Shown one piece after another: positions 34,481 to 44,371 of a stretch of 64,000 nt of DNA (positions are counted from its first letter, which is position 1; every line of letters starts with the position of its first letter). The stretch lies in NCBI RefSeq assembly GCF_947387515.1, contig NZ_CANDOB010000001.1, positions 806,001-870,000 of the forward strand, in the 5' to 3' direction. The position numbers and the translations under genes were made by a program. The DNA comes from Alkalihalobacillus sp. CinArs1 (GTDB lineage: Bacteria; Bacillota; Bacilli; Bacillales; Guptibacillaceae). A model generated the notes under the pieces. It was given only the letters and a program-made list of their open reading frames with translations, ran no database searches and was not told where the DNA came from.

Positions 34481-36514
34481 TCACGTTTTCAATAATTTTG
34501 CATTAATTGCAACAATGATCGTACTTAATGACATGAGTACAGCTCCTACAGCTGGACTTAGTACTATACCGATGGGATATAATACCCCTGCTGCGAGTGG
34601 AATTGCGATAATATTGTATCCAGCTGCCCACCAGAGGTTTTGAATCATCTTCCTATAAGTCGCTTTCGAGAGATTGATAATTGATACGACATCTTCAGGA
34701 TTGCTCTTAACAAGCACGATGTCTGCAGTTTCCATCGCAACATCTGTTCCGGCACCGATCGCAATACCAAGGTCTGCATTGGCTAAGGCAGGAGCATCAT
34801 TCACGCCGTCACCTGTCATCGCCACCTTTAATCCTTTTTCTTTCACTTTCTTGATTTGCTCCGCTTTTTCATGGGGCAATACTTCTGCATATACATCGTT
34901 CAATTCTAACTGCTCTGCAACCCAGTTTGCTACTTGCTGGTTATCGCCTGTTAACATCATAGAGGATACGTTTATTTTCTTTAACTGGTGTATGGCATTT
35001 TTTGCACTTTCACGAATAATGTCTGCTAAAGCGATCATTGCTTCCAATTTTCCATCAACCAAGACGAAAACCACTGTTTTCCCCTGTTCAGAAAGCTCGG
35101 TAAACGTTTCATTTCGATAGTCAATTCCCTCATCATTCATATACCCAGGACTTACGACCATCACTTTCTTACCTTCAACCGTACCTTCTAACCCCTTCCC
35201 TGTAATGGATTGAAAATCTTCTACTTCCTTCACTGATAGGCTCCTCTTATTCGTTTCTTCAACGATCCCCCGTGCGATAGGATGTTCAGATTCCATCTCA
35301 ACGGATGCGGCTAGTTGAATGACTTCATCTTCACTCATGGTTTCAGGGATGACCTCCGTCACACCAAACCTTCCTTCAGTAAGGGTACCAGTCTTATCAA
35401 ACACGACAGCATCTATTTGTCTCGCACTTTCAAAGCTAGTTCGGTTTCGAATCAGCAGTCCCTGCTTTGCAGATAAAGCTGTGGATCTTGCAACCACTAA
35501 GGGTGCAGCTAACCCTAATGCGTGTGGACATGCGATTACCATTACCGTAACCATACGTTCGAGCGCATATACAAAATCATAGCCAAGTAAAAGCCAGACA
35601 AACAAAGTTGTAAAACCGGCTCCAAGAGCTAAGTAGAACAGCCACTTTGCAGCCCGGTCAGAGAAATTCTGAGTTTTTGACTTTGATGCTTGTGCGTCCT
35701 TCACCATTGTTACAACTTGTGATAGATAGCTATCTTCCCCAGTTTTTTCAACTTTGACTGTTAATGATCCTTCTCCGTTGATCGATGCTCCAATCACACT
35801 GTCTTCTTTACTTTTCTCAACAGGAACAGATTCTCCTGTTAACATCGATTCGTCTATAGAGGATTTCCCTTTGATGATTTCTCCATCTACTGGTACTTTC
35901 TCACCTGGTTTGATAAGGACGTGATCTCCTTCTTGTAACTCAGTTGTTGGAACATCTTTAATCCCTCCATCTTCTTCGATCCGATGAGCTTCAGAAGGCA
36001 TGAGCTTGACCAATTCTTCTAACGCTTTCGATGCTCCCATAACCGATTTCATTTCGATCCAATGCCCAAGTAGCATGATATCGATTAGGGTTGCGAGTTC
36101 CCAGAAGAAGTTTTTACCGGATAGCCCGAATACTGTGAGTGAACTATATCCGTAAGCAACAACGATCGCAAGAGCAATCAGCGTCATCATTCCAGGGTTT
36201 TTTTCTTTCAATTCACTCCATGCCCCTGTTAGAAATGGCCATCCTCCATAAAAAAAGATAAAGGTTGAAAGGGCAAACAAAATGTACAAGTCACCTGTGA
36301 ACCTCAAATCGATATTTGCAAAGTCTTGCAACATCGGCGATAAAATAAGAACAGGTATCGTAATCACTAACGAAATATAAAATCGTTTTTTGAAATCTTC
36401 TACCATATGGGCGTGGTGTGAGGTGTGATCGTGGCCGTGTTCCTCCCCATGGTTATGTCCTGAATGTTCATGTTCTGAATTGCTATGTTTATGTTCATGA
36501 TTTGAATGCTCCAT
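34481..36514 (-). CDS. copB: Copper-exporting P-type ATPase, CopB class
   Basis: A 677-residue P1B ATPase. The first 37 residues are very rich in His and replace the usual HMA domain. The membrane metal site is CPH ([13 protein letters not shown]), the mark of CopB-type pumps, rather than CPC. The phosphorylation site [13 protein letters not shown] and GDGVNDAP are all present. It exports copper ions from the cytoplasm. Its promoter has the tandem 11-bp repeat, and the adjacent two-component genes on the same strand likely control it. Confidence 0.92.
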   Translation of the reverse strand: MEHSNHEHKHSNSEHEHSGHNHGEEHGHDHTSHHAHMVEDFKKRFYISLVITIPVLILSPMLQDFANIDLRFTGDLYILFALSTFIFFYGGWPFLTGAWSELKEKNPGMMTLIALAIVVAYGYSSLTVFGLSGKNFFWELATLIDIMLLGHWIEMKSVMGASKALEELVKLMPSEAHRIEEDGGIKDVPTTELQEGDHVLIKPGEKVPVDGEIIKGKSSIDESMLTGESVPVEKSKEDSVIGASINGEGSLTVKVEKTGEDSYLSQVVTMVKDAQASKSKTQNFSDRAAKWLFYLALGAGFTTLFVWLLLGYDFVYALERMVTVMVIACPHALGLAAPLVVARSTALSAKQGLLIRNRTSFESARQIDAVVFDKTGTLTEGRFGVTEVIPETMSEDEVIQLAASVEMESEHPIARGIVEETNKRSLSVKEVEDFQSITGKGLEGTVEGKKVMVVSPGYMNDEGIDYRNETFTELSEQGKTVVFVLVDGKLEAMIALADIIRESAKNAIHQLKKINVSSMMLTGDNQQVANWVAEQLELNDVYAEVLPHEKAEQIKKVKEKGLKVAMTGDGVNDAPALANADLGIAIGAGTDVAMETADIVLVKSNPEDVVSIINLSKATYRKMIQNLWWAAGYNIIAIPLAAGVLYPIGIVLSPAVGAVLMSLSTIIVAINAKLLKT

Positions 36515-36558
36515 ATGATCCTCCCTCTTATATATAGGTATTATCCTCTCCCTTTTTC

Positions 36559-36590
36559 TACATACCCAATAATTATCGAGAAATGATCAA
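36559..36590 (-). promoter_or_regulatory. Tandem 11-bp repeat promoter of copB
   Basis: On the minus strand TTGATCATTTC (36580-36590) is followed directly by TCGATAATTAT (36569-36579), then four bases and TATGTA as a -10 (36559-36564). This is the weakest-starting copy, but it keeps the TTTC-TCGATA core seen at the sensor kinase promoter. Confidence 0.6.
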
Positions 36591-36602
36591 GAAAATGCGA
36601 AA

Positions 36603-36628
36603 TTAAAAAACTGCCTAGTCAAGGCAGA
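36603..36628 (-). terminator. Terminator of the two-component operon
   Basis: CTGCC pairs with GGCAG (minus strand, seven-base loop plus adjoining pairs), followed by six T residues. It lies about 100 bases after the response-regulator stop. Confidence 0.7.
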
Positions 36629-36725
36629 GTAAAATACTTGAAGAGTTTGTTATGGTTAGTTGCATTTCTCAGTAATCATAGAGATTTTCCTTCCTATAGC
36701 ATAAGCTGACTTGAAAGCTCCTTAA

Positions 36726-37412
36726 TTACTCCACTTTCCACTTATACCCAACTCCCCATACAGTTTTTAGATGCTCTTCTATTTGAAAGCCGGATTGACG
36801 GCACTTCTCTCGAAGGTTTCGGATATGGGAATCAATTGTCCGGCCTTCTGTACTAGACTCGAAGCCCCAAATCATTTGGATAAGGTGGTCTCTACTGAAG
36901 ACCCGATTTGGGTTTTTCATAAAAAGTCCTAGAAGGTTAAATTCTATTGGAGTCATCGTTATAGTACTCCCTTGATAGGAAACGGTATGAGTATCCTTGT
37001 CCCATCTTAATCCTTTAACATCAAGTGTATTTTCATCTCCTTGATGAAACCGTCTGAAAACAGCTTCGATTCTTGCGAGAAGAACTTTTTCATCGAATGG
37101 CTTTGTAATATAGTCATCTGCCCCTAGTTTCAGCCCTTTAACGATATCGTTCGATTGATCCCTTGCCGTTAGCATGATGATTGGTACTTTTGAAAAGGCT
37201 CGTATCTCTTTACATGTGGACCACCCATCCATTTCAGGCATCATCACATCTAACAACACAAGATCAATCTTATTCTTTTTTAATATATCTAAAGCTTTTA
37301 GACCTGAATTTACCTTATACGTCATGTAACCTTTTGGCTTCAAAAATAACTCGATTAACTCTACCATTCGTTCTTCATCATCTACGATTAAAACGCGTTG
37401 CATGTTATTCAA
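36726..37412 (-). CDS. OmpR/PhoB family response regulator
   Basis: A 228-residue regulator with a receiver domain (phospho-acceptor Asp55 in VLLDVMMPE, Lys in ITKPFD) and a C-terminal OmpR winged helix (SRDHLIQMIWG, GRTIDSHIRNLREK). It overlaps the sensor gene by eight bases. It lies beside copB and the Cys-rich copper-store gene. OmpR-type regulators bind direct repeats spaced by 11 bp, which is exactly the pattern found at eight promoters of this island, so I infer it is a copper-responsive activator of those genes. Confidence 0.9.
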   Translation of the reverse strand: MNNMQRVLIVDDEERMVELIELFLKPKGYMTYKVNSGLKALDILKKNKIDLVLLDVMMPEMDGWSTCKEIRAFSKVPIIMLTARDQSNDIVKGLKLGADDYITKPFDEKVLLARIEAVFRRFHQGDENTLDVKGLRWDKDTHTVSYQGSTITMTPIEFNLLGLFMKNPNRVFSRDHLIQMIWGFESSTEGRTIDSHIRNLREKCRQSGFQIEEHLKTVWGVGYKWKVE

Positions 37413-38790
37413 CTCCTGGAATCACAATTTTGATCTTTGTACCTTTGTTAACCTCGCTCGAAGCTGAGATTGTTCCCTCATGTTTTTCGATAATCTCCTT
37501 TGCAATCGCAAGACCCAATCCCGATCCACCGTACTTCCGTGATCGTGATTTATCCACTCGGTATAGGCGATCAAAGATAAATGGGAGATCTTCCTTCGGT
37601 ATACCTTCTCCCTCATCTATAATCTCTACCTGTAGATCCTTTCTTACTTGATTAGCTTCGATGCGGACACTTTTGCCTTTTTCAGAGTAATGAAGAGCAT
37701 TATCTAAAAGGTTGAGCAAGACTTGAGTAAATCTTTCAGGATCTAAAGTAATGATGATTTCTTTTTGACATGAGGTAAAAAGATTTATCTCTTTGTTTTC
37801 ATATGCTGGCATCACTTTTGCTCTCACCTGATTGATAAGGGAGCAGATTTCTACTTTTTGGCGTTCGATTAAGAAACCCTTCTGATCCATTTTCGCCATA
37901 TCGAATAAGTCTTTAACAAGGTTAGTAAGGTTTCCAGATTCCTCTTTTATAATTGTAAGGTATCGTTTTCTTTCTTCAAGCGTTAGGTTGTCCCGTTTTG
38001 CTATATCGGCGTAACCGCTTAAATACGTTAACGGTGTTCGTAGTTCGTGAGAAATACTAGCCAGAAAGTCACTACGCTCGTTCTTTAAACGAAGTAAGTC
38101 GTTAGATAATGTTTGAATGGCTTTTGCGAGTTCTCCGAGTTCATCATCACGATCCTCGATCAAATACACATCATGCTCTCCACTACTCATTTTCTGCGTT
38201 GCTTCTTTCATATGTATCAAGGGCTTTGTAATAATCCTTGATAGGTAAATGATAGTTATAACGGTTAGAAATAATGCTAACCCTGTAACGATTAGAAATT
38301 GGACAGTCAATTTATCACGAATATCTCTTATTCCTTCCGTATTGAGAAACATATATACATACCCTACAGATACTCCATTGATTGTTACTGGAGAAACCGT
38401 AGAAACATATGGAGCCTTTCCCCAATCTCCCTCGATTATTCCATCTTTCACTGAGGTGTGATCAACAGATTGAATAATCGATTTTATAGATGGTGTAATC
38501 GTATTAGAATGGTCGAGAATGGAATTTGTGGCATCCGTAATGACGACTTGAGTCTCAGCTTCAGATTCCATCAATGTTACATGAGCTCTCGTAGCTTCAT
38601 CAAAATGCTTTTCTAAAACATCTCGATGACTATTCCCCCGCGCCATCAAGGAATCAGTTTCTACCATCACACGTTGGTTAAGAAAGCCAAAATATAAAAC
38701 TACAAAGAGTATGCCTTCTAATAAAATAATGCTCGTTAGAAACAAAAAGCCTAATTTTGTAGCTAATTTATTCTTTCGCTTAAATAACAT
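37405..38790 (-). CDS. Sensor histidine kinase, probably copper or envelope responsive
   Basis: A 461-residue kinase: helix 1 (about 14-36), an extracellular sensor domain (40-160), helix 2 (162-184), HAMP, HisKA with His248 in SISHELRTP, and HATPase (DEGEGIPKEDLPFIFDRLYR, GGSGLGLAI). The extracellular domain has no Cys and several His and Met. It is co-translated with the response regulator, and its own promoter bears the tandem repeat, implying autoregulation. Copper as the signal is inferred from its neighbours. Confidence 0.9.
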   Translation of the reverse strand: MLFKRKNKLATKLGFLFLTSIILLEGILFVVLYFGFLNQRVMVETDSLMARGNSHRDVLEKHFDEATRAHVTLMESEAETQVVITDATNSILDHSNTITPSIKSIIQSVDHTSVKDGIIEGDWGKAPYVSTVSPVTINGVSVGYVYMFLNTEGIRDIRDKLTVQFLIVTGLALFLTVITIIYLSRIITKPLIHMKEATQKMSSGEHDVYLIEDRDDELGELAKAIQTLSNDLLRLKNERSDFLASISHELRTPLTYLSGYADIAKRDNLTLEERKRYLTIIKEESGNLTNLVKDLFDMAKMDQKGFLIERQKVEICSLINQVRAKVMPAYENKEINLFTSCQKEIIITLDPERFTQVLLNLLDNALHYSEKGKSVRIEANQVRKDLQVEIIDEGEGIPKEDLPFIFDRLYRVDKSRSRKYGGSGLGLAIAKEIIEKHEGTISASSEVNKGTKIKIVIPGVE

Positions 38791-38810
38791 AATGAACCCC
38801 TTTACGATTT

Positions 38811-38842
38811 ATCCTACCACTAGTATATCGAGAAAATGTGCA
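38811..38842 (-). promoter_or_regulatory. Tandem 11-bp repeat promoter of the two-component operon
   Basis: Minus strand: TGCACATTTTC (38832-38842) then TCGATATACTA (38821-38831), four bases, then TAGGAT (38811-38816) as -10. It predicts that the regulator activates its own operon. Confidence 0.7.
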
Positions 38843-38883
38843 TGCCACTTCTATATACCTAATTAGACTTTATTAAAAAAACA

Positions 38884-38931
38884 CAAAAAAAGCTACAGCC
38901 CATTATCGTAGCGAATCCGGGCTGTAACTTT
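38884..38931 (-). terminator. Terminator of the four-helix copper-store gene
   Basis: TTACAGCCC pairs with GGGCTGTAG on the minus strand and a run of seven T residues follows. Confidence 0.85.
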
Positions 38932-38950
38932 CTTGTTTGAAGAGGCTTAT

Positions 38951-39280
38951 TTACGCTGCTAGCTTCTTACATTCTTCTGCGCATTTAAAGCAAGCGTCTG
39001 CGCAATCTTGGCAATGCTTATGATCATGCTTCTTACACTCATTCCCACACGCTTCACAAATAGCTGCACAAGCTTGAGCAAGTTCAGCTACAAATGGTGT
39101 ACCTCTAACTAGTGCTTGTTCAAGGAATCCACAAATATCTGCACATTCTCGATCCATTCGAATACATTCAGCCATCATCTTAACATCATCTTCTTTTAAG
39201 CAAGAATCGTAACAGTGGTTACATGCAGTCATACATTCGTGAAGAGTTTCAATGATTGTTCCATATTTTTCGTGTGACAT
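38951..39280 (-). CDS. Four-helix bundle Cys-rich copper-binding protein (Csp/DUF326)
   Basis: A 109-residue cytoplasmic protein with 13 or so Cys lining four helices (ECMTACNHCYDSC, CADICGF, ACAAICEACGNEC, CQDCADACFKCAEEC), the pattern of the Csp3 copper-storage proteins. Csp proteins bind many Cu(I) ions through Cys thiolates. AAGGAGGAATTTGATT sets the ATG at 39280; a longer frame to 39376 has no ribosome site. It sits beside the copper sensor genes and is divergent from the MATE gene. Confidence 0.9.
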   Translation of the reverse strand: MSHEKYGTIIETLHECMTACNHCYDSCLKEDDVKMMAECIRMDRECADICGFLEQALVRGTPFVAELAQACAAICEACGNECKKHDHKHCQDCADACFKCAEECKKLAA

Positions 39281-39389
39281 AATCAAATTCCTCCTTAGTA
39301 TTTGTTTACACTTGGGTATTTTGCCTAAAATAACAAAATTAAAACGTGGTTCTGAAAAAAATTGCCATTTAGTCAAACTTCATGTTTTG

Positions 39390-39425
39390 TGCACACTTTC
39401 TCCATACTTTAAGGTTAATTATATT
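39390..39425 (+). promoter_or_regulatory. Tandem 11-bp repeat upstream of the MATE gene
   Basis: TGCACACTTTC (39390-39400) then TCCATACTTTA (39401-39411). The base-exact 4-bp spacing gives a poor -10 (TAATTA); TATATT at 39420-39425 is a better -10 with eight bases of spacing. Confidence 0.6.
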
Positions 39426-39458
39426 CGTTACATCTATAAATAAGGAGCTGGAGAAAAA

Positions 39459-40910
39459 ATGTCCATGATGAACAATTCAGAGGAAATTGACAGCATTGGT
39501 GCTACTTCAAATGGAAAAAAAGTAAAAATCATCTTACTCCTTGCATTCCCAGCGATTATAGAGAACTTTTTCCAAACGATTCTGGGTTTTGTAGATACTT
39601 ATTTTGTATCAAAGTTAGGTTTGATCGAAGTATCCGCTGTCGGAGTATCTAATGCCTTACTAGCTATTTACTTTGCTTTATTCATGGCTCTTGGCGTAGC
39701 CGCCAACGTATATATCGCGAATTTTATAGGTGCAAATAAAATTGAGAAAGCGAGACACATTGCTCAGCAGGCGATTATTATTGCAGTTGCGTTCGGTATT
39801 ATAACGGGACTCATCACCTTGTTTTTTGCTGAACCTCTACTTAAACTGATGGGTATAGAGGAAAATGTTCTTGATGCAGGTACTACATACTTTCGTATCG
39901 TTGCGATTCCTTCGGTTTTCATGTCATTAATGTTCGTGATCAGTGCAATTTTGAGAGGTGCAGGCGATACGAAATCTCCTATGAAGGTTAGTATCGTTAT
40001 CAATGGCATCAATGTAGGGTTAGATTACATCTTGATCTTTGGATTTTGGATGATACCCGCGTATGGATTAACTGGTGCTGCAATTGCGACAGTAGTAGCC
40101 AGAATGATCGGCGCAATCGGTTTACTATTGTATACACAGAGAGTAAAAATTTTGAAATTCAAAAGACATTATTGGAAACCAGATTTCATTCATTTAAAAG
40201 AATTGATGGAATTAGGTAGTCCTGCTGCAGGAGAGCGATTGATTATGCGGGCAGGTCAAATTATTTATTTCGGCTTTGTGGTAGCTCTTGGAACAAATGT
40301 TTTTGCAGCACATCAAATTGCAGGAAACATTGAGGTTTTCTCCTATATGATGGGATATGGGTTCGCCACTGCAGCAACAATTCTCGTGGGGCAGCAAATA
40401 GGTGCAGGGCGTCTTAAGGAAGCGAAGCAGTTTGCAAAACTTAGTTTGTATCTAGCGATAGGTGTGATGACATTATTCGGTGGAGTTCTATTCTTTGCAG
40501 GAGAATGGGCAGGTGCGTTCTTCTCTGATGATCCTAACGTGATAAATAATATTGGTATAGCATTGAAAGTTTCGGGTGTTTTCCAACCATTTCTTGCAGC
40601 TGTATTAATTTTAACCGGTGCTTTTCAAGGTGCAAATAACACTAAATTCCCAATGTACTTAACCGGCATCGGAATGTGGGCAATTCGTACATTGTTTGTA
40701 TATTTACTCGGTATAAAATTAAATATGGGATTGATGGGGGTATGGATTGCGATAGGCCTCGACATCGGATTCAGAGCGATCGTCCTTGCTATTTACTTTA
40801 GTCGAGACAAATGGATTATTCAAAAAGTGGAACCTAAAGAAGACCCAGAAGCACATTGCCATCCAAAGACAACCAAAGAAGATTTACCTGCTTGTGTAAA
40901 TAGTTACTAA
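39459..40910 (+). CDS. MATE family efflux transporter
   Basis: A 483-residue MATE (NorM/DinF superfamily) exporter with 12 helices; AFPAIIENFFQTILGFVDTYFVSKLG is the typical first repeat and a related segment begins the second half. MATE pumps use Na+ or H+ gradients to export cationic drugs or metabolites. Its C-terminus has Cys and His residues (EAHCHPK). It is placed inside the copper island and carries the tandem-repeat promoter, so it may export a compound made under copper stress; the substrate is unknown. Confidence 0.9.
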   Translation: MSMMNNSEEIDSIGATSNGKKVKIILLLAFPAIIENFFQTILGFVDTYFVSKLGLIEVSAVGVSNALLAIYFALFMALGVAANVYIANFIGANKIEKARHIAQQAIIIAVAFGIITGLITLFFAEPLLKLMGIEENVLDAGTTYFRIVAIPSVFMSLMFVISAILRGAGDTKSPMKVSIVINGINVGLDYILIFGFWMIPAYGLTGAAIATVVARMIGAIGLLLYTQRVKILKFKRHYWKPDFIHLKELMELGSPAAGERLIMRAGQIIYFGFVVALGTNVFAAHQIAGNIEVFSYMMGYGFATAATILVGQQIGAGRLKEAKQFAKLSLYLAIGVMTLFGGVLFFAGEWAGAFFSDDPNVINNIGIALKVSGVFQPFLAAVLILTGAFQGANNTKFPMYLTGIGMWAIRTLFVYLLGIKLNMGLMGVWIAIGLDIGFRAIVLAIYFSRDKWIIQKVEPKEDPEAHCHPKTTKEDLPACVNSY

Positions 40911-40944
40911 TGACATAGCCAGTAAATGAGAATTACCTTTACAC

Positions 40945-40984
40945 AAAAAAACTGATCCAGGACTCCTCCTGGATCAGTTTTTTT
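40945..40984. terminator. Bidirectional terminator after the MATE gene
   Basis: AAACTGATCCAGG and CCTGGATCAGTTT form a perfect stem with a six-base loop, with A and T runs on both sides. Confidence 0.92.
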
Positions 40985-40999
40985 AAAACCATATTTTAA

Positions 41000-42121
41000 T
41001 TAATGGCCTCGACCGGATTCAGAGACGATTTCTAACTTATCATCGATAATGCCCTGTGTTTGAAATGAAACTTCTTGAACAGTACCTATAAGGTAAGCAT
41101 GATTATAAGGGCCTGTAGTAGGATCATCTTGGAAAGTTGGTTTTATTAAGGCTAAGAAGTTATATAGCTCTTCTGTCAATTCTCCATTTTCTAACCAAAG
41201 AAGCGGAGCGTGTTTACCAAGATGTGAGAATGGAGCAGCTGGGATTGCTTGGTCTGAATGTGCACTAGAGATGAGCGAAATCCCTCTACCTGGTTCGCTG
41301 CCCCCCCATCCAAAGCCGGTTTGCTCGTCCTTAAATTTTGCGAAAGCTACGGATGTAGAAACAGGGTCATCTCCTGCAATTCGATTTACTTTTCCGAATT
41401 CCGTTAGCTGTTCCTCTAACTCCCTACTTAACACCTTCTCAGGCCCTAGAAGATATAAATGAGCGTCATGATTTCGCTTCGCTAATGCTCTCTTTGTTTC
41501 ATCTGGAATAGAGTCATTTTTAACGTACAAAATCGGTTCTTGCATATGAGCAATCCAATTAGAAGCGATTAATGAATAGTCCTTTGCCTCTTCTTCTTCT
41601 GATACGATGATGATACTTTTCGGATATTCGCTATTTGTTATCGTTACATATCGTTCATCAATCTCCGCAGCAAACCCTGCTGAACTAGTAAAAGGAATTT
41701 TCTCCACCTTATACTCTTCTAGCTGACTATATACTTTTTCAGGAGCATCTCCAACAACCATAATCTGAGTCTCCTCAACGTTGCCTTTAGGTTTTAATCG
41801 ATTAACTTCATTTAATACATCGACTGGCAATTCCTTATGATCGTAATACATAACTGGCCCATTATTAGGATGATGTACTAAATCTACGGAGGCAAGTCCG
41901 ATTTGCCACTTATCGAGCGGTAATAGAATAACGGTCCCAGGTCTATTGTTAGCATGGGTCGATGGCCATATCGTTTGAGAAACTAGTATGGAAGTTGTTA
42001 CAGGATCATTGCTCGCTAGCCTAGTTACATTTTTAGTATTCAATGTTTGAAGATTCCAGGACGCTAATTCGTTTAACTCTTCTGGAGCGTGTGCAAATTG
42101 TTTTTTTTCTTCAACTTTCAT
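41000..42121 (-). CDS. Cell-wall-binding repeat 2 related protein without signal peptide
   Basis: A 373-residue protein with two clear internal repeats: VTRLASNDPVTTSILVSQ near residue 33 and VNRIAGDDPVSTSVAFA near residue 245. These match the start of the CW_binding_2 repeat (RxxGxDRyxTA) of surface proteins. Unlike those, it has no signal peptide and begins with a charged, soluble sequence, so it appears cytoplasmic. It follows asnB by 56 bases in the same operon. Function unknown; a role in handling cell-wall precursors or glutamine-type amides is only a guess. Confidence 0.7.
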   Translation of the reverse strand: MKVEEKKQFAHAPEELNELASWNLQTLNTKNVTRLASNDPVTTSILVSQTIWPSTHANNRPGTVILLPLDKWQIGLASVDLVHHPNNGPVMYYDHKELPVDVLNEVNRLKPKGNVEETQIMVVGDAPEKVYSQLEEYKVEKIPFTSSAGFAAEIDERYVTITNSEYPKSIIIVSEEEEAKDYSLIASNWIAHMQEPILYVKNDSIPDETKRALAKRNHDAHLYLLGPEKVLSRELEEQLTEFGKVNRIAGDDPVSTSVAFAKFKDEQTGFGWGGSEPGRGISLISSAHSDQAIPAAPFSHLGKHAPLLWLENGELTEELYNFLALIKPTFQDDPTTGPYNHAYLIGTVQEVSFQTQGIIDDKLEIVSESGRGH

Positions 42122-42177
42122 GTTAATCCCTCCTATATAAGATTCATAAGAGGGTATCCCCGGTTTATTTGCAGAAA

Positions 42178-44088
42178 CTATGCATTTTGGAATTCAGTTT
42201 TTTGATCGACATATGAAGAAGCCTTCCACATATGTAAACCATTGCTTTCTACAAACAACTGATGCCATATCATGTAAACGAGAGTTGTCCAGAGCTTACG
42301 GCTATTGTCTTTTCGTCCACTTCGATGTTCTTCAAGGAGCCTAAAGACTTCTGCTTTATTAAATAGATATTCTGTATTACTTTCTGTGATCAGTTGACTT
42401 GCCCATGGATAGATTTCGTTCTTAAGCCAATGTCTAATCGGGACAGGGAACCCTAACTTCTTTCTATCTAGAACATGTACGGGAATCACTTCTTTCATAG
42501 CCTGGCGTAATAAATATTTTGTCGTGTTATTTGCGATATTATGGGTTGTAGATAATTGAGAAGCGATCTTAAATACTTCTTTATCTAGAAACGGAACCCT
42601 TAACTCCAATGAATGAGCCATGGTCATCTTATCAGCTTTAACAAGAATATCGCCTCTCATCCACGTACAGATATCAATATACTGCATCTTCTTCACGAGA
42701 TCATAATTCTTTGCCTTTTCATAAAATGGCTCTGTAACTTTTCTGTAATCTAGTTTAGAATCATACTGCTTTAATAATCTACTTTTTTCTACTTCTTTAA
42801 ATATTTTTGCGTTACCAAGGTAACGGTCTTCAAGTGAGGTACAGCCTCTTTCAATAAAGCTTTTCCCTTTTGTGCCCTCAGGAAGCATGTTAGCGAATGA
42901 GGTTAAGATTTTTTTCGCTTGACCCGGAAGATGGTTAAAGGCTCTTAGCGATTGAGGCTCTCGATAAATGTTGTAACCTCCAAACAATTCATCCGCCCCC
43001 TCACCTGACAGCACAACTTTTACATATTTACTTGCTTCCCTTGCTACGAAATAAAGAGGAATTGCCGCCGGATCAGCAACCGGATCATCCATATGCCAAA
43101 TAATCCTCGGAAGTTCCCTAATGAAGTCTTCTGGGGTGATTTTATAGTGAATATTTTCTACGCCCAATGCCTCTGCTGTTTCTTTTGCCACATCGATTTC
43201 ACTATAGCCTTCTCTTTCAAAACCAACTGTGAACGTTTTGATCGAGGGGTTAAATTCTTTTGCGATTGCAACAATACTTGTTGAGTCAATCCCTCCAGAA
43301 AGGAAGGCACCTACTGGAACATCACTTCTCATATGAGCCTTAACCGAATGTCGTAAACTCTTCTGAATTTGTTTCATTTGTGTTTGTGACTCTGTAGCAG
43401 AAACGTGAAATGCAGGTTCCCAGTACGTTGTTACCTCTAACGGGTGACCTACTTTCTTTTTTATATAGTGACCAGGCTGAACTTTATGAATTTCATCTAA
43501 CATTGTCTCTGGCTCAGGTACATATTGATAGGAAAAGTAATGATGTAGTGACTCCTTGTTCACCTTATTGTTATAAGGTGTCATTAGTAAACTTTTTTGT
43601 TCGGATGCGAAATAAATTTTATCATTTGTTTGCATCATGTATAACGGCTTGATGCCGAATCGATCTCTTGCGCAGAACAGTTCCTTATTCTGTTTGTCCC
43701 ATATCACAAAAGCAAACATTCCTCGTAAATCCTCTAGGCACTTCTCTTTTTTTTGAGCATATAGAGCAAGTAATACTTCTGTATCTGTATCGGTATTAAA
43801 CGATAATCCGAGCTGTGTTAACTGTTTTCTAAGCTCAATGTGATTGTAAATTTCGCCATTAAATATAATCCAATAACGTTCATCTTCAAATGATAACGGC
43901 TGATGCCCGCTTTCGAGATCAACAATGCTAAGTCTTCTGAACCCAAAGCGAACGTGATTGTCTGTGTAGAAACCTTCATCATCTGGTCCTCGGTGGGTGA
44001 TGACCCGATTCATGTTCATTAACTTATATTTTTCTATTTCACTAACTTCTTCGTCTTGATCTTGAATATATCCAATAAACCCGCACAT
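42178..44088 (-). CDS. asnB: Asparagine synthase (glutamine-hydrolysing)
   Basis: A 636-residue class II enzyme. The N-terminal glutaminase domain begins MCGFIGYI, leaving Cys2 as the nucleophile after Met removal; the synthetase domain has the ATP motif LSGGIDSTSIVA. It makes asparagine, or amidates another carboxylate, using glutamine and ATP. The AsnB family includes cell-wall-amidating members. Its promoter carries a version of the tandem repeat, so it may be induced with the copper genes. Confidence 0.92.
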   Translation of the reverse strand: MCGFIGYIQDQDEEVSEIEKYKLMNMNRVITHRGPDDEGFYTDNHVRFGFRRLSIVDLESGHQPLSFEDERYWIIFNGEIYNHIELRKQLTQLGLSFNTDTDTEVLLALYAQKKEKCLEDLRGMFAFVIWDKQNKELFCARDRFGIKPLYMMQTNDKIYFASEQKSLLMTPYNNKVNKESLHHYFSYQYVPEPETMLDEIHKVQPGHYIKKKVGHPLEVTTYWEPAFHVSATESQTQMKQIQKSLRHSVKAHMRSDVPVGAFLSGGIDSTSIVAIAKEFNPSIKTFTVGFEREGYSEIDVAKETAEALGVENIHYKITPEDFIRELPRIIWHMDDPVADPAAIPLYFVAREASKYVKVVLSGEGADELFGGYNIYREPQSLRAFNHLPGQAKKILTSFANMLPEGTKGKSFIERGCTSLEDRYLGNAKIFKEVEKSRLLKQYDSKLDYRKVTEPFYEKAKNYDLVKKMQYIDICTWMRGDILVKADKMTMAHSLELRVPFLDKEVFKIASQLSTTHNIANNTTKYLLRQAMKEVIPVHVLDRKKLGFPVPIRHWLKNEIYPWASQLITESNTEYLFNKAEVFRLLEEHRSGRKDNSRKLWTTLVYMIWHQLFVESNGLHMWKASSYVDQKTEFQNA

Positions 44089-44128
44089 CTAGCTGCACTC
44101 CTTTAATCAATCGTACTTATACATCTTA

Positions 44129-44160
44129 AAGATAAGATGTAAATCAGAAGATTTTGTGCA
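44129..44160 (-). promoter_or_regulatory. Tandem-repeat-like promoter of asnB
   Basis: Minus strand: TGCACAAAATC (44150-44160), then a diverged TTCTGATTTAC (44139-44149), four bases, then TATCTT as -10 (44129-44134). The first half fits well and the second poorly. Confidence 0.5.
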
Positions 44161-44201
44161 GATACACATACGGTTTTGTTACATTTTTCACAAATTGTGC
44201 C

Positions 44202-44240
44202 CTTTTCTAAAACAAGGTGCGGATACTAGTTTTAGAAAAG
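44202..44240. repeat. Perfect 12-bp inverted repeat upstream of asnB
   Basis: CTTTTCTAAAAC and GTTTTAGAAAAG flank a 15-base centre. It lies about 115 bases upstream of asnB and is not followed by a T-run, so it is a possible operator. Confidence 0.5.
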
Positions 44241-44261
44241 CGCTTTGTTGAAAGCTACAAA

Positions 44262-44290
44262 AAATCACACTCACGACACGAGTGCGATTT
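44262..44290 (-). terminator. Terminator of the membrane cupredoxin pair
   Basis: AAATCGCACTC pairs with GAGTGTGATTT on the minus strand, with further T residues after it. Confidence 0.8.
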
Positions 44291-44371
44291 AGCTTATGGT
44301 TAAGTCTCAAAATTTATAAGGTTAGCCACTCACTTGTAATTTCATTTGAGATAAGTCTACAATCATACCAA

